Origin: Lysinimonas soli
GTDB taxonomy: Bacteria; Actinomycetota; Actinomycetes; Actinomycetales; Microbacteriaceae
NCBI RefSeq assembly: GCF_042655435.1
Contig: NZ_JBHSMG010000001.1
Span: forward strand, 372,001-436,000
Direction: 5' to 3'
Length of the DNA: 64,000 bases
Both the position numbers and the translations under genes were made by a program. Below, piece after piece: positions 1 through 10,127 of this stretch (position 1 is the stretch's first letter; each line of letters opens with the position of its first letter). The notes below the pieces were generated by a model. The model had not been told where the DNA came from and did not search any database. It saw only the letters and a program-made list of their open reading frames with translations.

Positions 1-1
1 G

Positions 2-427
2 AACCGGCAGGTCGCGATCAAGAAGGTCGCACAGGATGCCGATCTGGTGATCGTCGTCGGCTCCGCGAACAGCTCGAACAGCGTGCGCCTCGTCGAGGTC
101 GCCCTGGAGCACGGCGCGCGCGCGGCGCACCGCGTTGACTACGCGAGCGAGATCCAGCAGGAATGGCTCGACGGAGTGGTCTCGGTCGGCGTGACGAGCG
201 GCGCGTCCGTGCCCGAGGTGCTCGTGCAGGAGGTGCTCGCCGATCTCGCGGATGCCGGCTACAGCACGGTCCACGAGGTGACGACGGCCGAGGAGGACCT
301 GATGTTCTCGCTCCCCAAGGAATTGCGCACCGACGTGACGGGGGCGACGGACGACCGCGCACTGGGCGGCCGAACGTCCAGCGGCCCCGCGGTGGCCGGC
401 ACCGCACGAGACGGCGGCCGACCGTGA
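2..427 (+). CDS. ispH: 4-hydroxy-3-methylbut-2-enyl diphosphate reductase, C-terminal part
   Basis: This is the C-terminal part (about 141 residues) of the [4Fe-4S] enzyme that makes IPP and DMAPP in the last step of the MEP isoprenoid pathway. The reading frame is open to the left edge, so the start and the N-terminal half lie outside the window. It opens on Asn-Arg-Gln, as in the conserved TxNRQ stretch of the family, followed by a VVGSANSSNS loop and a VTSGASVPE segment typical of the substrate-binding C-terminal domain. The last 25 or so residues are low-complexity and poorly conserved. Its stop overlaps the start of the next gene by 4 bases, so the two are probably co-translated. Confidence 0.93.
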   Translation, partial: NRQVAIKKVAQDADLVIVVGSANSSNSVRLVEVALEHGARAAHRVDYASEIQQEWLDGVVSVGVTSGASVPEVLVQEVLADLADAGYSTVHEVTTAEEDLMFSLPKELRTDVTGATDDRALGGRTSSGPAVAGTARDGGRP

Positions 428-984
428 CCGAGCCGGGCCGCGATCCTCGCCCCGCGCCCCAGTACGGCGAGTACGCCACCCCGGAGGAGGTCGCGGCGGC
501 CCGCGGTCCGCTTCCCGTCGAGCACCCCGAGGAGCACGGCACCGTGGGGCCCTCGACCCTGGCGCAGCGCTTGAGCACGGCACCGCCGCCCCGCGGTGAC
601 CGGGTGGCATCCCGTCGCCCCGCGGGACGCTGGAACGCGCCGATCACGGCCTTCCTGCTGACGCTCGGGGCGTGGTTCACGATCAGCTCGATCCCCGGAT
701 TCCTGCGATTCGGCTCGGTGCTCAGCCAGGCTCTGGCGATGTACGGCATCACGGGGGTGAGCTTCGGCCCGGTCGCGCAGACGGCGGGGGTCGTGCTGCT
801 GGTCGTGTCACTGTTGCTGCTGATCGGCGCCATCGGGCTGTCGGTGCTCATGATCCGGCGCGGACGCCGCTCGGTGTGGATCCCGCTGCTTGCGGGCATC
901 CTGATGTTCCTCGCCTACCTCGTCACCATCTATCTCGTCGTGGCGAACACGCCCGGGGCGACCGACCTCCTGCAGAATCGCTGA
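424..984 (+). CDS. small membrane protein, DUF6264-like
   Basis: A 186-residue protein starts at a GTG that overlaps the ispH stop (GTGA). The first 75 or so residues are hydrophilic and Pro/Arg-rich. Three hydrophobic segments follow at about residues 80-100, 120-145 and 155-175, so it is an inner-membrane protein with a cytoplasmic N-terminal tail. The QYGEYATPEE stretch near residue 15 resembles the actinobacterial DUF6264 family, but that assignment is from memory. No catalytic motif is visible and the function is unknown. It sits between ispH and a sensor kinase gene that starts 19 bases downstream. Confidence 0.8.
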   Translation: MTEPGRDPRPAPQYGEYATPEEVAAARGPLPVEHPEEHGTVGPSTLAQRLSTAPPPRGDRVASRRPAGRWNAPITAFLLTLGAWFTISSIPGFLRFGSVLSQALAMYGITGVSFGPVAQTAGVVLLVVSLLLLIGAIGLSVLMIRRGRRSVWIPLLAGILMFLAYLVTIYLVVANTPGATDLLQNR

Positions 985-1003
985 GGAGCCGGAAGGAGGC
1001 CAC

Positions 1004-2236
1004 GTGCGCGTCCCCGTGCTGCCCCGCGATGTCGCGGCCGGAATCATCACCGGCTCGGTGGCCATGCTCGGCTGGGCGATCGGCGCCGTCACCCTCGTGC
1101 TGGCGTTCCCGGTGCTCGTCGAGACGCTCGTTCGCGCGGGACGGGCCGCCGACATCCCACTGCCGGCCGCCCTGCTGCTGATCATGCTGGTGAGCCTCGG
1201 CCTCGTCGTGTGGCGGGAGCGCCCGTGGGCCGTCGCCGCCTACCTCGTCGTCGGCTTCGTGGCGAGCGTCAGCTACGAGCTGAACCTGCTGAGCGTTCTG
1301 CCGGGATCGATCGAGACCCAGGTCTATGTGTTGAATCGGCCGGCGGCCGCGCTCGTCCTCGTGGGCCTGGCGGCTCGGCGGCCGATCGTCGGAATCGCAT
1401 GGTCGACCCTCGGTTTCGTCGTCTCGACCCTCTCGACCGTCGTGGTGGCCGCGATCGCCGGCGTGCCGTTCCGCCCCGGCTACGCCCCCATTTTCGCGCT
1501 CGTGGTCTCGCTGGCGGCCTATCTGACCCTCTGGGGCGTGCAGGTTGCGCAACGGCGCCGGGTGCCGAACATCGAGGAGCTCGAAGCCGAGAATGCGCGG
1601 CTCAGTCGCGGTGAAGACCTGGCGCGTCGCACCACCGCGGCCGTGCACGACACCCTGTTGAACGATCTGTCCGTGGTGATGAACGCCCCGGACGAACTGG
1701 ATGCCCGCGCACGCGCGCGACTGGTCGAGGACCTCGAGACCCTGCGGGGGGCCGAGTGGCTGCAGGAGTCGTCCCGGCTCACGATGACCGACGAGCAGGA
1801 CACCCTGCTGCGCAACGAGGTCGGCAGGCTGATCAGCGAGTTCCAGTGGCGCGGTCTCAGCGTGCATGTCACAGGATCCGGCGACGGGATCTACCGCCTC
1901 GACCCTGCAGTGGCCACGGCCCTCGTCGAGGCGTTGCGGGCCGCGTTGGAGAACGTCGCGCGGCATTCCGGCGCCTCGGTCGCCGAGGTCGAACTGGTCT
2001 ACACGCCCGACTCGGTGACGATCATGGTGACCGACGAAGGCGTCGGGTTCGACCCGGCAACGGTGCCCGACGACCGGCTCGGTCTGCGAGCCTCGATCAA
2101 GGACAGGCTCTCAGCCGTCGGAGGCGAGGTGCAGATCTGGAGCTCGCCGGGCTCGGGAACCTCGATCGTCATGACCAGCCCCGTGCGGGCGATGGTCCGT
2201 CCGAACGATCCACCGCATCACCAGGAGTCCCGATGA
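1004..2236 (+). CDS. sensor histidine kinase (NarL/DesK-type)
   Basis: A 410-residue membrane sensor kinase. About six hydrophobic segments fill residues 10-190. A short helical linker leads to a phospho-acceptor region around His215 (AAVHDTLLNDL) and a GHKL ATPase domain with the N-box Asn317 (ENVARHS), the G1 motif around Asp344 (DEGVGFDP) and a G2-like GSGTS near the end. This is the HisKA_3 class that normally pairs with a LuxR/NarL-type response regulator, but none lies next to it. The GTG start has a strong ribosome site (ggaagga at 991-997). Its stop overlaps the next start (ATGA), so it is coupled to the companion protein. The signal sensed cannot be told. Confidence 0.88.
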   Translation: MRVPVLPRDVAAGIITGSVAMLGWAIGAVTLVLAFPVLVETLVRAGRAADIPLPAALLLIMLVSLGLVVWRERPWAVAAYLVVGFVASVSYELNLLSVLPGSIETQVYVLNRPAAALVLVGLAARRPIVGIAWSTLGFVVSTLSTVVVAAIAGVPFRPGYAPIFALVVSLAAYLTLWGVQVAQRRRVPNIEELEAENARLSRGEDLARRTTAAVHDTLLNDLSVVMNAPDELDARARARLVEDLETLRGAEWLQESSRLTMTDEQDTLLRNEVGRLISEFQWRGLSVHVTGSGDGIYRLDPAVATALVEALRAALENVARHSGASVAEVELVYTPDSVTIMVTDEGVGFDPATVPDDRLGLRASIKDRLSAVGGEVQIWSSPGSGTSIVMTSPVRAMVRPNDPPHHQESR

Positions 2237-3354
2237 TCGAGCGTCGGTCGCTGACCGTTTCTCCGCAGCAGATCGACCCGCTCAGCTGGTTCACGGGTCG
2301 GGTCGTGCCGCTCGTGTTCGCCGGGCTGATCGTGCTCTACGGCGCGTTCCGCATCCCCACCTGGTTCACGACGCCGCTGCCGTGGGTGCAGCCGCTCGCG
2401 GTGCTGTTGTGTGCGACCGCCTGCGTCTTCGTCTACGTGATGACCCGTCCCCTGCGCGGGGAGCCCGGGTGGATCGTCGGAATCGTGACGGTCGCGATCG
2501 GGGGTGCGGGATTCGTGCTGTCGGCGATCGGGTACGCCGGGACGAACCAGTCGATCGAACTGATGTGGGGCCCGTTCGGCCTCGCACTCGCGATCTCGAG
2601 CCTCGCGCCCTACCTGAGCGCGCGACGGGTGCTCGTCCTCGGTGGCGTCGGCACGCTCGTCTTCACCCTGCTCGCGTACTGGTTCATCCAGGGCGATGCC
2701 CGGCCATGGGGACCGCTCACGACCATGGTCATCATCGCGTCCCCGGTCATCTGCGGCCTGGTTGCCGCGGTCACCTTCTCCTACGCCCTGGTGAACCGGA
2801 TGCTGCCGGTGATCGAACAGCGCTCCCAGCGGGTGCTGACCCGGCTGCCCTACGACGAGGAGGCGGAGCGCACCGAGCGCCTGCGCCTCGCACGGCTCTC
2901 GGCGCGCGCCGTGCCGTTCCTGGAGGGGATTGCGGCGAGCGGCGAAATCACGCCGCAGGATCGCGGGCTCGCGGGACAACTCGCCCGGCGGTTGCGCGAC
3001 GACCTCGTGACGCAGTCCAATCTGAGCTGGCTCGACTCGATCGCCAGCGAGTCGCGTCTGGTGGTCGTCGATCCCGAGCGCCGGGCGGAGCGGATGCGCC
3101 CCGCGCAGCGCACGGCCCTGCGCGCCATGCTCCGGGCGGTGCTCGCGACACCCGGAGCCGACCGGGGCTCTCTGCTGATCGACCTCCGCGGCCGGCCCGA
3201 CGGCGCGACCGCCGTCGCCATCAGCATGGACGTCGACCTCCCCGAGGGGCGGCGCATCATGCACCTCGCGCCGTACTACCTGACCCTGCGGGCCGCCGTC
3301 GACGAGATGAACTGGGATACGCGCACCCTGAGCTTCACCGTCACGGGCAGCTGA
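2233..3354 (+). CDS. membrane protein with degenerate kinase-like C-terminus (pseudokinase partner?)
   Basis: A 373-residue protein translationally coupled to the preceding kinase. It has about six membrane segments in residues 25-190 and then a cytoplasmic part with the same overall plan as its neighbour: a helical linker with Arg-rich heptads (about residues 205-265) and a C-terminal domain. The segment TALRAMLRAVLATPGADRGS lines up with the N-box region of the upstream kinase (TALVEALRAALENVARHSGA). The N-box Asn, the phospho-accepting His and the DxGxG loop are all missing. I infer a catalytically dead paralogue that may form heterodimers with the kinase. The alternative is an unrelated membrane protein with chance similarity. 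Confidence 0.7.
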   Translation: MIERRSLTVSPQQIDPLSWFTGRVVPLVFAGLIVLYGAFRIPTWFTTPLPWVQPLAVLLCATACVFVYVMTRPLRGEPGWIVGIVTVAIGGAGFVLSAIGYAGTNQSIELMWGPFGLALAISSLAPYLSARRVLVLGGVGTLVFTLLAYWFIQGDARPWGPLTTMVIIASPVICGLVAAVTFSYALVNRMLPVIEQRSQRVLTRLPYDEEAERTERLRLARLSARAVPFLEGIAASGEITPQDRGLAGQLARRLRDDLVTQSNLSWLDSIASESRLVVVDPERRAERMRPAQRTALRAMLRAVLATPGADRGSLLIDLRGRPDGATAVAISMDVDLPEGRRIMHLAPYYLTLRAAVDEMNWDTRTLSFTVTGS

Positions 3355-3355
3355 G

Positions 3356-4387
<1,032 letters not shown>

Positions 4388-4545
4388 GTGATCTCCTTGC
4401 GAGGGTGTGGTGGTCCGCCGCCGAGTCTACCGACCCGCCGATCCGGCGACGAAGGCGGGCTCGGGCCGGCTCGGCTAGGCTCGACCGTGCGCTGCCGCCA
4501 CCTCGGCGCATCCGTTCCGTCATCGATCGACAGGATGCTTCTCGC

Positions 4546-5553
4546 ATGGTGAGCACCGAAACCGGCACCCTCTTCCTCCACCCCGACCGCAACCTCGCGC
4601 TCGAACTCGTGCGGGCGACGGAGGCCGCGGCCATCCGCGCCGTGCCCTTCATCGGGCGCGGCGACAAGCTCGGCGCCGACGGGGCGGCGGTGGATGCGAT
4701 GCGCAAGTTCCTGGGAACGGTGAACTTCGCCGGCACGATCGTCATCGGCGAGGGCGAGAAGGATCAGGCGCCGATGCTGTTCAACGGCGAGGTGGTCGGC
4801 AACGGTCACGGTCCGGAGTGCGACATCGCCGTCGATCCGATCGACGGCACCTCGCTGACGGCCGCCGGACGGCAGAACGCGATCTCGATGATCGCCGCCG
4901 CCGACCGCGGGGCGATGCTCGACGCGCACTCCGTCTTCTACATGGACAAGATCGTCACCGGCCCCGAGGGCGTCGGCGTCGTCGACATCCGCCAGCCGAT
5001 CGGCGAGAACATCCGGGCCCTGGCGAAGGCCAAGGGCAAGGCGGTCGGTGAGATGTACATCGGCGTGCTCGACCGGCCGCGGCACGAGCAGCTCATCGCC
5101 GACATCCGGGCGGCGGGGGCGGGCACGCGCCTGCTGCTCGACGGCGATGTCGCGGGCGGCATCAACGCGGCCAGCTACGAGGGCCGGCTCGACATGTGCG
5201 TCGGCATCGGTGGAAGTCCCGAAGGGGTGGCGACGGCCTGCGCGATCAAGGCGCTCGGCGGTCTCATCCAGACCGTGCTCGAACCCAAGACCGACGACGA
5301 GAAGCAGCGCGGGCTCGACGCCGGCCTCAAGTTCGACCACGTCTACGAGGCCGACGAACTCGTGAAGGGCGACAACACCTTCTTCGTCGCGACGGGCGTC
5401 ACCGACGGGATGCTCGTGCGCGGGGTGCAGCGCAAGGGCCCGATCATCCGCACCGAGAGCATCGTGCTGCGCGCCCGCTCCGGCACGATCCGCCGCGTCA
5501 CGGCCGATCACCAGACCTCGAAGTGGCTGGGCGACGACTTCGGCTCGCGCTGA
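4546..5553 (+). CDS. glpX: class II fructose-1,6-bisphosphatase
   Basis: A 335-residue phosphatase converting fructose 1,6-bisphosphate to fructose 6-phosphate, a key gluconeogenic step and the main FBPase type in Actinobacteria. The metal and substrate motifs are visible: IGEGEKDQAPML, the AVDPIDGTSL signature, and GIGGSPEGVATACAIKALGG. The ATG at 4546 starts MVSTETGTLFLHPDRN, which fits the family N-terminus; the frame stays open upstream but that part is not conserved. A TAGGCT -10-like hexamer at 4475-4480 would give a leader of about 60 nt. Divergent from fba, which suggests shared control of hexose phosphate flux. Confidence 0.96.
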   Translation: MVSTETGTLFLHPDRNLALELVRATEAAAIRAVPFIGRGDKLGADGAAVDAMRKFLGTVNFAGTIVIGEGEKDQAPMLFNGEVVGNGHGPECDIAVDPIDGTSLTAAGRQNAISMIAAADRGAMLDAHSVFYMDKIVTGPEGVGVVDIRQPIGENIRALAKAKGKAVGEMYIGVLDRPRHEQLIADIRAAGAGTRLLLDGDVAGGINAASYEGRLDMCVGIGGSPEGVATACAIKALGGLIQTVLEPKTDDEKQRGLDAGLKFDHVYEADELVKGDNTFFVATGVTDGMLVRGVQRKGPIIRTESIVLRARSGTIRRVTADHQTSKWLGDDFGSR

Positions 5554-5583
5554 GGCGTTCGCTCACAGCGATCCGCCGTTGCG

Positions 5584-5599
5584 GAGTGAGTGCTCACTC
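5584..5599. promoter_or_regulatory. palindromic operator in the tetR promoter
   Basis: Two perfect 7-base arms, GAGTGAG and CTCACTC, are separated by TG. They lie just upstream of a TAGTAT -10 hexamer at 5603-5608, whose last base is 6 nt before the tetR GTG. A repressor bound here would block the promoter, so autoregulation by the downstream TetR protein and control of the coupled ABC genes is the natural reading. The dyad is seen in the sequence; binding is inferred. Confidence 0.72.
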
Positions 5600-5614
5600 A
5601 TTTAGTATCCCGGG

Positions 5615-6238
5615 GTGACCCACCTCCCCGCCGACTTCCTCGTGGTGCGCACCCGCGCCCCGCGGATGACGCCGGAGGAGCGACGCGACGCCATCATCGA
5701 CGCCGTCATCCCGCTGCTCCGCGAGCGCGGGCGCGAGGTCTCGACCAAGCAGATCGCCGAGGCCGCCGGCGTCGCTGAGGGGACCCTGTTCCGGGCCTTC
5801 GGCGACAAGGAGAGCATCTTCTCCGCCGCCTTGGTGCGCTACTTCGATCCGCAGCCGTTTCGTGATGCGCTTCGCGCGATCGATCCCGAGGAACCGACCG
5901 AAGACAAGCTCCGCCAGGTCTTCGTGCTCTTCCGGGAACGGTTCGAGGGCGTCATCGGGTTCATGTCGGCAATGCGCATGGAGTCGGGCGCTCCGTCGCA
6001 GGTGGTGAAACGCGACGAGCCCCCGTTCGAGGTGCTCGATCAGGTGTTCCGGCCGGATGAGCTCACCGTGTCGCCCCGAATGCTCGGTTACTACCTGCGG
6101 ATCATCGCGTTCTCGACCTCCCTCCATCCGTTCAACGACATCCACCGCTTCTCGATCGACGAGCTCGTCCAGTTCGTCGCCCATGGCGTGCTTCCGCCCG
6201 CCGCCCCCGCCACCGCCCCGCCCGGAAAGAAGGACTGA
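5615..6238 (+). CDS. TetR-family transcriptional regulator
   Basis: A 207-residue regulator. The N-terminal TetR helix-turn-helix is at residues 20-65 (RRDAIIDAVIPLLRERG, STKQIAEAAGVAEGTLFRAF, DKESIF); the ligand-binding C-terminal half is variable as usual. The GTG start is 6 nt after a TAGTAT -10 element, so the message is probably leaderless. Only 2 bases separate its stop from the first ABC transporter gene. It most likely represses its own operon through the 16-bp palindrome in its promoter and is released by a substrate of the exporter. The inducer is unknown. Confidence 0.93.
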   Translation: MTHLPADFLVVRTRAPRMTPEERRDAIIDAVIPLLRERGREVSTKQIAEAAGVAEGTLFRAFGDKESIFSAALVRYFDPQPFRDALRAIDPEEPTEDKLRQVFVLFRERFEGVIGFMSAMRMESGAPSQVVKRDEPPFEVLDQVFRPDELTVSPRMLGYYLRIIAFSTSLHPFNDIHRFSIDELVQFVAHGVLPPAAPATAPPGKKD

Positions 6239-6240
6239 CC

Positions 6241-7974
6241 ATGCTCGGTCGCCTGCTCGTGCGCTTCCTCCGCCCCTACTGGCCTCTGCTCATCGGAGTC
6301 GTCGTCTTCCAGTTGGGGCAGTCGATCGCTTCGCTCTACCTGCCGACGCTCAACGCCGACATCATCGACAACGGCGTGGCCAAGGGCGACACCGGCTACA
6401 TCATGCGGGTCGGCGCCCTGATGCTCGCCATCACGCTCGGACAGGTCGTCTTCTCGGTCGTCGCGGTCTACTTCGGCGCGCGCACGGCCATGTCGCTGGG
6501 TCGCGACCTGCGTGGCGCGATCTTCCACCGCGTCGGAGAGTTCTCGGAGCGGGAGGTGTCGAGGTTCGGCGCTCCCTCGCTCATCACCCGCACCACCAAC
6601 GACGTGCAACAGGTGCAGATGCTCGTCCTGATGACCTGCACGCTGCTCGTCTCGGCGCCGATCCTCGCCGTCGGCGGCGTGGTCTTCGCGCTGCAGCAGG
6701 ATGTGCCGCTCTCCGGCATCCTGGTCGTCGCCGTCCCCGTGCTGCTGGTCGGCATCGGCCTCATCATCAGCCGGATGGTGCCGCAGTTCCGCAAGATGCA
6801 GACCCGCATCGACACGATCAACCGGGTGCTGCGTGAGCAGCTGACCGGCATCCGGGTCATCCGCGCCTTCGTCCGCGAGCCGGTCGAGATCGATCGCTTC
6901 GCCGACGCGAACGCGGCGGTCACCGAGACCGCGGTCAAGGCGGGGCGCCTGTTCGCGTTGATGTTCCCGTTCGTGCTGCTCGTGCTCAACGTCTCGAGCA
7001 TCGCCGTTCTGTGGTTCGGGGCCGGTCGGATCGACAGCGGCGCCCTGCAGGTCGGAGCGCTCGTCGCGTTCCTGAGCTACCTCATCCAGATCCTCATGGC
7101 GGTCATGATGGCGACGTTCATGGCCGTGCTGCTGCCTCGTGCCGCGGTGTCGGGCGACCGGATCGGCGAAGTCCTGAGCACGGAGCCCTCGGTCGTCTCG
7201 CCCGTCTCGCCCGTGACGACCTTGCCGTCGACGGGACGGATCGAGCTGCGCGCGGCGACGTTCTCGTACCCCGGCGCCGAACAGCCGGTGCTTCACGAGG
7301 TCAGCTTCACGGCGCAACCGGGCACGACCACGGCGGTGATCGGATCGACCGGCGCCGGAAAGACCACGCTCGTGAACCTGCTTCCGCGGCTCTTCGACGT
7401 GACCGGCGGGGCCGTTCTGGTCGACGGAGTCGACGTGCGCGAGGTGGACCCCGAGTTGCTGTGGAGCCGGATCGGCCTGATCCCGCAGCGCCCCTACCTG
7501 TTCTCGGGCACCGTCGCCTCGAACCTCCGCTACGGCAAACCGGATGCCACCGACGACGAACTCTGGTCGGCGCTCGAGATCGCCCAGGCCAAGGACTTCG
7601 TCTCGGCGATGCCCGAGCAGCTCGAGGCGCCGATCGCGCAAGGCGGCACGAACGTCTCGGGAGGACAGCGACAACGCCTGGCGATCGCCAGAGCGCTCGT
7701 GAAACGGCCCGAGATCTATGTCTTCGACGACTCGTTCTCGGCCCTCGACACCGGCACGGATGCCCGGCTGCGTGCCGCACTCGACCGTCAGGTCGCGAAT
7801 GCCACCCGCATCGTCGTGGCACAGCGCGTGTCGACCATCCTCGACGCCGATCAGATCGTCGTGCTGGACAAGGGCCGGGTCGTCGGCCTGGGAACCCATG
7901 ACGAGCTGCTCCTGAGTTCGCCGGAATACGCGGAGATCGTGCAGAGCCAGCTCTCGATCGAGGAGGCGGCATGA
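6241..7974 (+). CDS. ABC exporter half-transporter with degenerate ATP site
   Basis: A 577-residue half transporter: six membrane helices in about residues 15-290 and an ATPase domain from about 330. Walker A is GSTGAGKT at 368-375 and the signature VSGGQRQR at 472-479. Walker B reads YVFDDS, with Asp497 where the catalytic Glu is normal, and the H-loop His is replaced by Gln528 (AQRVST). This is the same pattern as the non-consensus subunit of heterodimeric exporters such as TM287/288 and LmrCD. The next gene is the complementary subunit and overlaps it by 4 bases. It probably exports a drug-like or lipophilic compound under TetR control. Confidence 0.93.
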   Translation: MLGRLLVRFLRPYWPLLIGVVVFQLGQSIASLYLPTLNADIIDNGVAKGDTGYIMRVGALMLAITLGQVVFSVVAVYFGARTAMSLGRDLRGAIFHRVGEFSEREVSRFGAPSLITRTTNDVQQVQMLVLMTCTLLVSAPILAVGGVVFALQQDVPLSGILVVAVPVLLVGIGLIISRMVPQFRKMQTRIDTINRVLREQLTGIRVIRAFVREPVEIDRFADANAAVTETAVKAGRLFALMFPFVLLVLNVSSIAVLWFGAGRIDSGALQVGALVAFLSYLIQILMAVMMATFMAVLLPRAAVSGDRIGEVLSTEPSVVSPVSPVTTLPSTGRIELRAATFSYPGAEQPVLHEVSFTAQPGTTTAVIGSTGAGKTTLVNLLPRLFDVTGGAVLVDGVDVREVDPELLWSRIGLIPQRPYLFSGTVASNLRYGKPDATDDELWSALEIAQAKDFVSAMPEQLEAPIAQGGTNVSGGQRQRLAIARALVKRPEIYVFDDSFSALDTGTDARLRAALDRQVANATRIVVAQRVSTILDADQIVVLDKGRVVGLGTHDELLLSSPEYAEIVQSQLSIEEAA

Positions 7975-10058
7975 GCACCGCGACGTCCAAGCCGACCACT
8001 GCTCCCGGCGAGAGCGTCCCGCGTCCCCCCGTTCGGCGGGGGCCGGGTGGGGGCGGCCCATTCGGCGGCATGCAGGGCCCGGTCGAGAAGGCGATGAACT
8101 TCGGGCCCTCGGCGAAGCGTCTGCTGGGCCGTCTGCGCCCGGAGCGCGCGATGATCGTGGGCGTCGTCCTGCTGGGTGTCGTCAGCGTCGTGCTCAGCGT
8201 TCTCGGGCCGAAGATCCTGGGGCAGGCGACCAACCTGATCTTCGAGGGGGTGATCTCGAAATCCCTCCCTGCCGGCACCACGAAGGCGCAGGTCATCGCG
8301 GGCCTGCGTGCCCAAGGTCAGAACCAGCAGGCGGAACTCCTCAGCGGCATGGACCTGCATCCGGGTCAGGGCATCGACTTCTCGTCGCTGCAGCTGGTGC
8401 TCGGTATCGTGCTGCTGCTCTACGTGTTCTCGTCGGTGTTCAGCTGGCTGCAGGCGTACCTGCTCAACGGGGTGACACAACGCACGGTGTATCGACTGCG
8501 TCGTGATGTCGAGGCCAAGATCCACCGGCTGCCGCTGACCTACTTCGACAAGACCCCGCGGGGCGAGCTGCTGAGCCGGGTCACCAACGACATCGACAAC
8601 ATCTCGCAGAGCCTCCAGCAGACCATGAGCCAGCTGATCGTCTCGCTGCTGACGGTGGTCGGCGTCCTCGTCATGATGTTCGTCATCTCGCCGATCCTCG
8701 CCGTCATCGCCGTGGTCACGGTGCCGATCACCCTCGGCATCACGGTCGTGATCGGCAAGCGCTCGCAGAAGCAATTCGTGGCGCAGTGGACGCACACCGG
8801 GGCGCTGAACGGACAGATCGAGGAGGGCTACACCGGTCATGCCCTCGTGAAGGTGTTCGGCCGGCACCAGGAGGTCGAGAAGCGGTTCGCCGAGAAGAAC
8901 GAGGAGCTCTACAAGGCCAGCTTCGGCGCCCAGTTCGTGAGCGGCCTGATCATGCCGTCGGCCACCTTCGTGGGCAATCTGGTCTACGTGGCGATCGCGG
9001 TCGCGGGTGGGCTTCTGGTGGCCAACGGGTCGATCCGGATCGGCGATGTGCAGGCGTTCATCCAGTACTCACGTCAGTTCACCCAGCCGCTGGCGCAACT
9101 CGGTTCCATGGCGAATCTGCTGCAGTCGGGGGTGGCGAGCGCCGAGCGGGTGTTCGAGCTGCTCGACGTCGAGGAGCAGACTCCGGATGCCGATCCGGCA
9201 TCCTCGCCGACTGCCCACACCGGTCGCCTCGAGTTCGAGCACGCCTCCTTCTCGTACGACGCCCAGAAGCCGTTGATCACTGATCTGTCGCTCGTGGCGA
9301 GCCCCGGACAGACCATCGCCGTGGTCGGACCTACGGGTGCGGGCAAGACGACCCTCGTCAACCTCATCATGCGGTTCTACGAGCTCGACGGCGGGCGGAT
9401 CACGCTCGACGGAGTCGATATCGCCCGGATGACGCGCGCCGACCTGCGTTCGCGCACGGGCATGGTGCTGCAGGACACCTGGCTGTTCGGGGGGACGATC
9501 CGCGACAACATCGCCTACGGGCGTCCGGATGCCACTGACGAGGAGATCTTCGACGCCGCGCGGGCCTCGTACGTGGACCGGTTCGTGCACTCGCTGCCCG
9601 ACGGCTACGAGACGGTTCTCGATGACGAGGCGGGCAACATCAGCGCCGGCGAGAAGCAGCTCATCACGATCGCCCGCGCCTTCCTGGCGCGACCGAGCGT
9701 GCTGATCCTCGACGAGGCGACGAGCTCGGTCGACACCCGCACCGAGTTGCTCGTGCAGCGCGCGATGAGCGCTCTCCGCAAGGACCGCACGAGCTTCGTG
9801 ATCGCACACCGGCTCTCGACGATCCGGGATGCCGACCTGATCCTGGTCATGGAGTCGGGCTCGATCGTCGAGCAGGGCACGCACGACGAGCTGCTCGCCG
9901 CGAACGGGGCGTACGCGCGCCTCTACGCGGCCCAGTTCGCCGCCCCGATCGACGACGAGTCCGGGGCGCAGGCCGACCCTCGTGCTCTCGTTCCCTCGGC
10001 TGCGGCACTCGCCCGCGAGGCGATCGACGCCGAACTCGACCCCGACGCCGCGGACTGA
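7971..10058 (+). CDS. ABC exporter half-transporter, catalytic partner
   Basis: A 695-residue half transporter paired with the preceding gene. A Gly/Pro-rich N-terminal tail of about 40 residues precedes the membrane domain (about 55-370), which has an extracytoplasmic insertion near residues 90-135 rich in Gln and Gly. The ATPase domain has Walker A GPTGAGKT at 453-460, Walker B LILDE with catalytic Glu582 and H-loop His613. Its signature is the unusual SAGEKQ at 558-563 instead of LSGGQ. The combination is what a degenerate-site heterodimer requires, because the weak signature faces the weak Walker B of the partner. The C-terminus carries an acidic tail of about 40 residues. Confidence 0.93.
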   Translation: MSTATSKPTTAPGESVPRPPVRRGPGGGGPFGGMQGPVEKAMNFGPSAKRLLGRLRPERAMIVGVVLLGVVSVVLSVLGPKILGQATNLIFEGVISKSLPAGTTKAQVIAGLRAQGQNQQAELLSGMDLHPGQGIDFSSLQLVLGIVLLLYVFSSVFSWLQAYLLNGVTQRTVYRLRRDVEAKIHRLPLTYFDKTPRGELLSRVTNDIDNISQSLQQTMSQLIVSLLTVVGVLVMMFVISPILAVIAVVTVPITLGITVVIGKRSQKQFVAQWTHTGALNGQIEEGYTGHALVKVFGRHQEVEKRFAEKNEELYKASFGAQFVSGLIMPSATFVGNLVYVAIAVAGGLLVANGSIRIGDVQAFIQYSRQFTQPLAQLGSMANLLQSGVASAERVFELLDVEEQTPDADPASSPTAHTGRLEFEHASFSYDAQKPLITDLSLVASPGQTIAVVGPTGAGKTTLVNLIMRFYELDGGRITLDGVDIARMTRADLRSRTGMVLQDTWLFGGTIRDNIAYGRPDATDEEIFDAARASYVDRFVHSLPDGYETVLDDEAGNISAGEKQLITIARAFLARPSVLILDEATSSVDTRTELLVQRAMSALRKDRTSFVIAHRLSTIRDADLILVMESGSIVEQGTHDELLAANGAYARLYAAQFAAPIDDESGAQADPRALVPSAAALAREAIDAELDPDAAD

Positions 10059-10127
10059 GGCCGCGCGCGGCCGCGGGCGCCCGCGCGCCCGTCGGGGTGG
10101 CGCGCGCCCCGTCGGGCCGGCGTGCCC

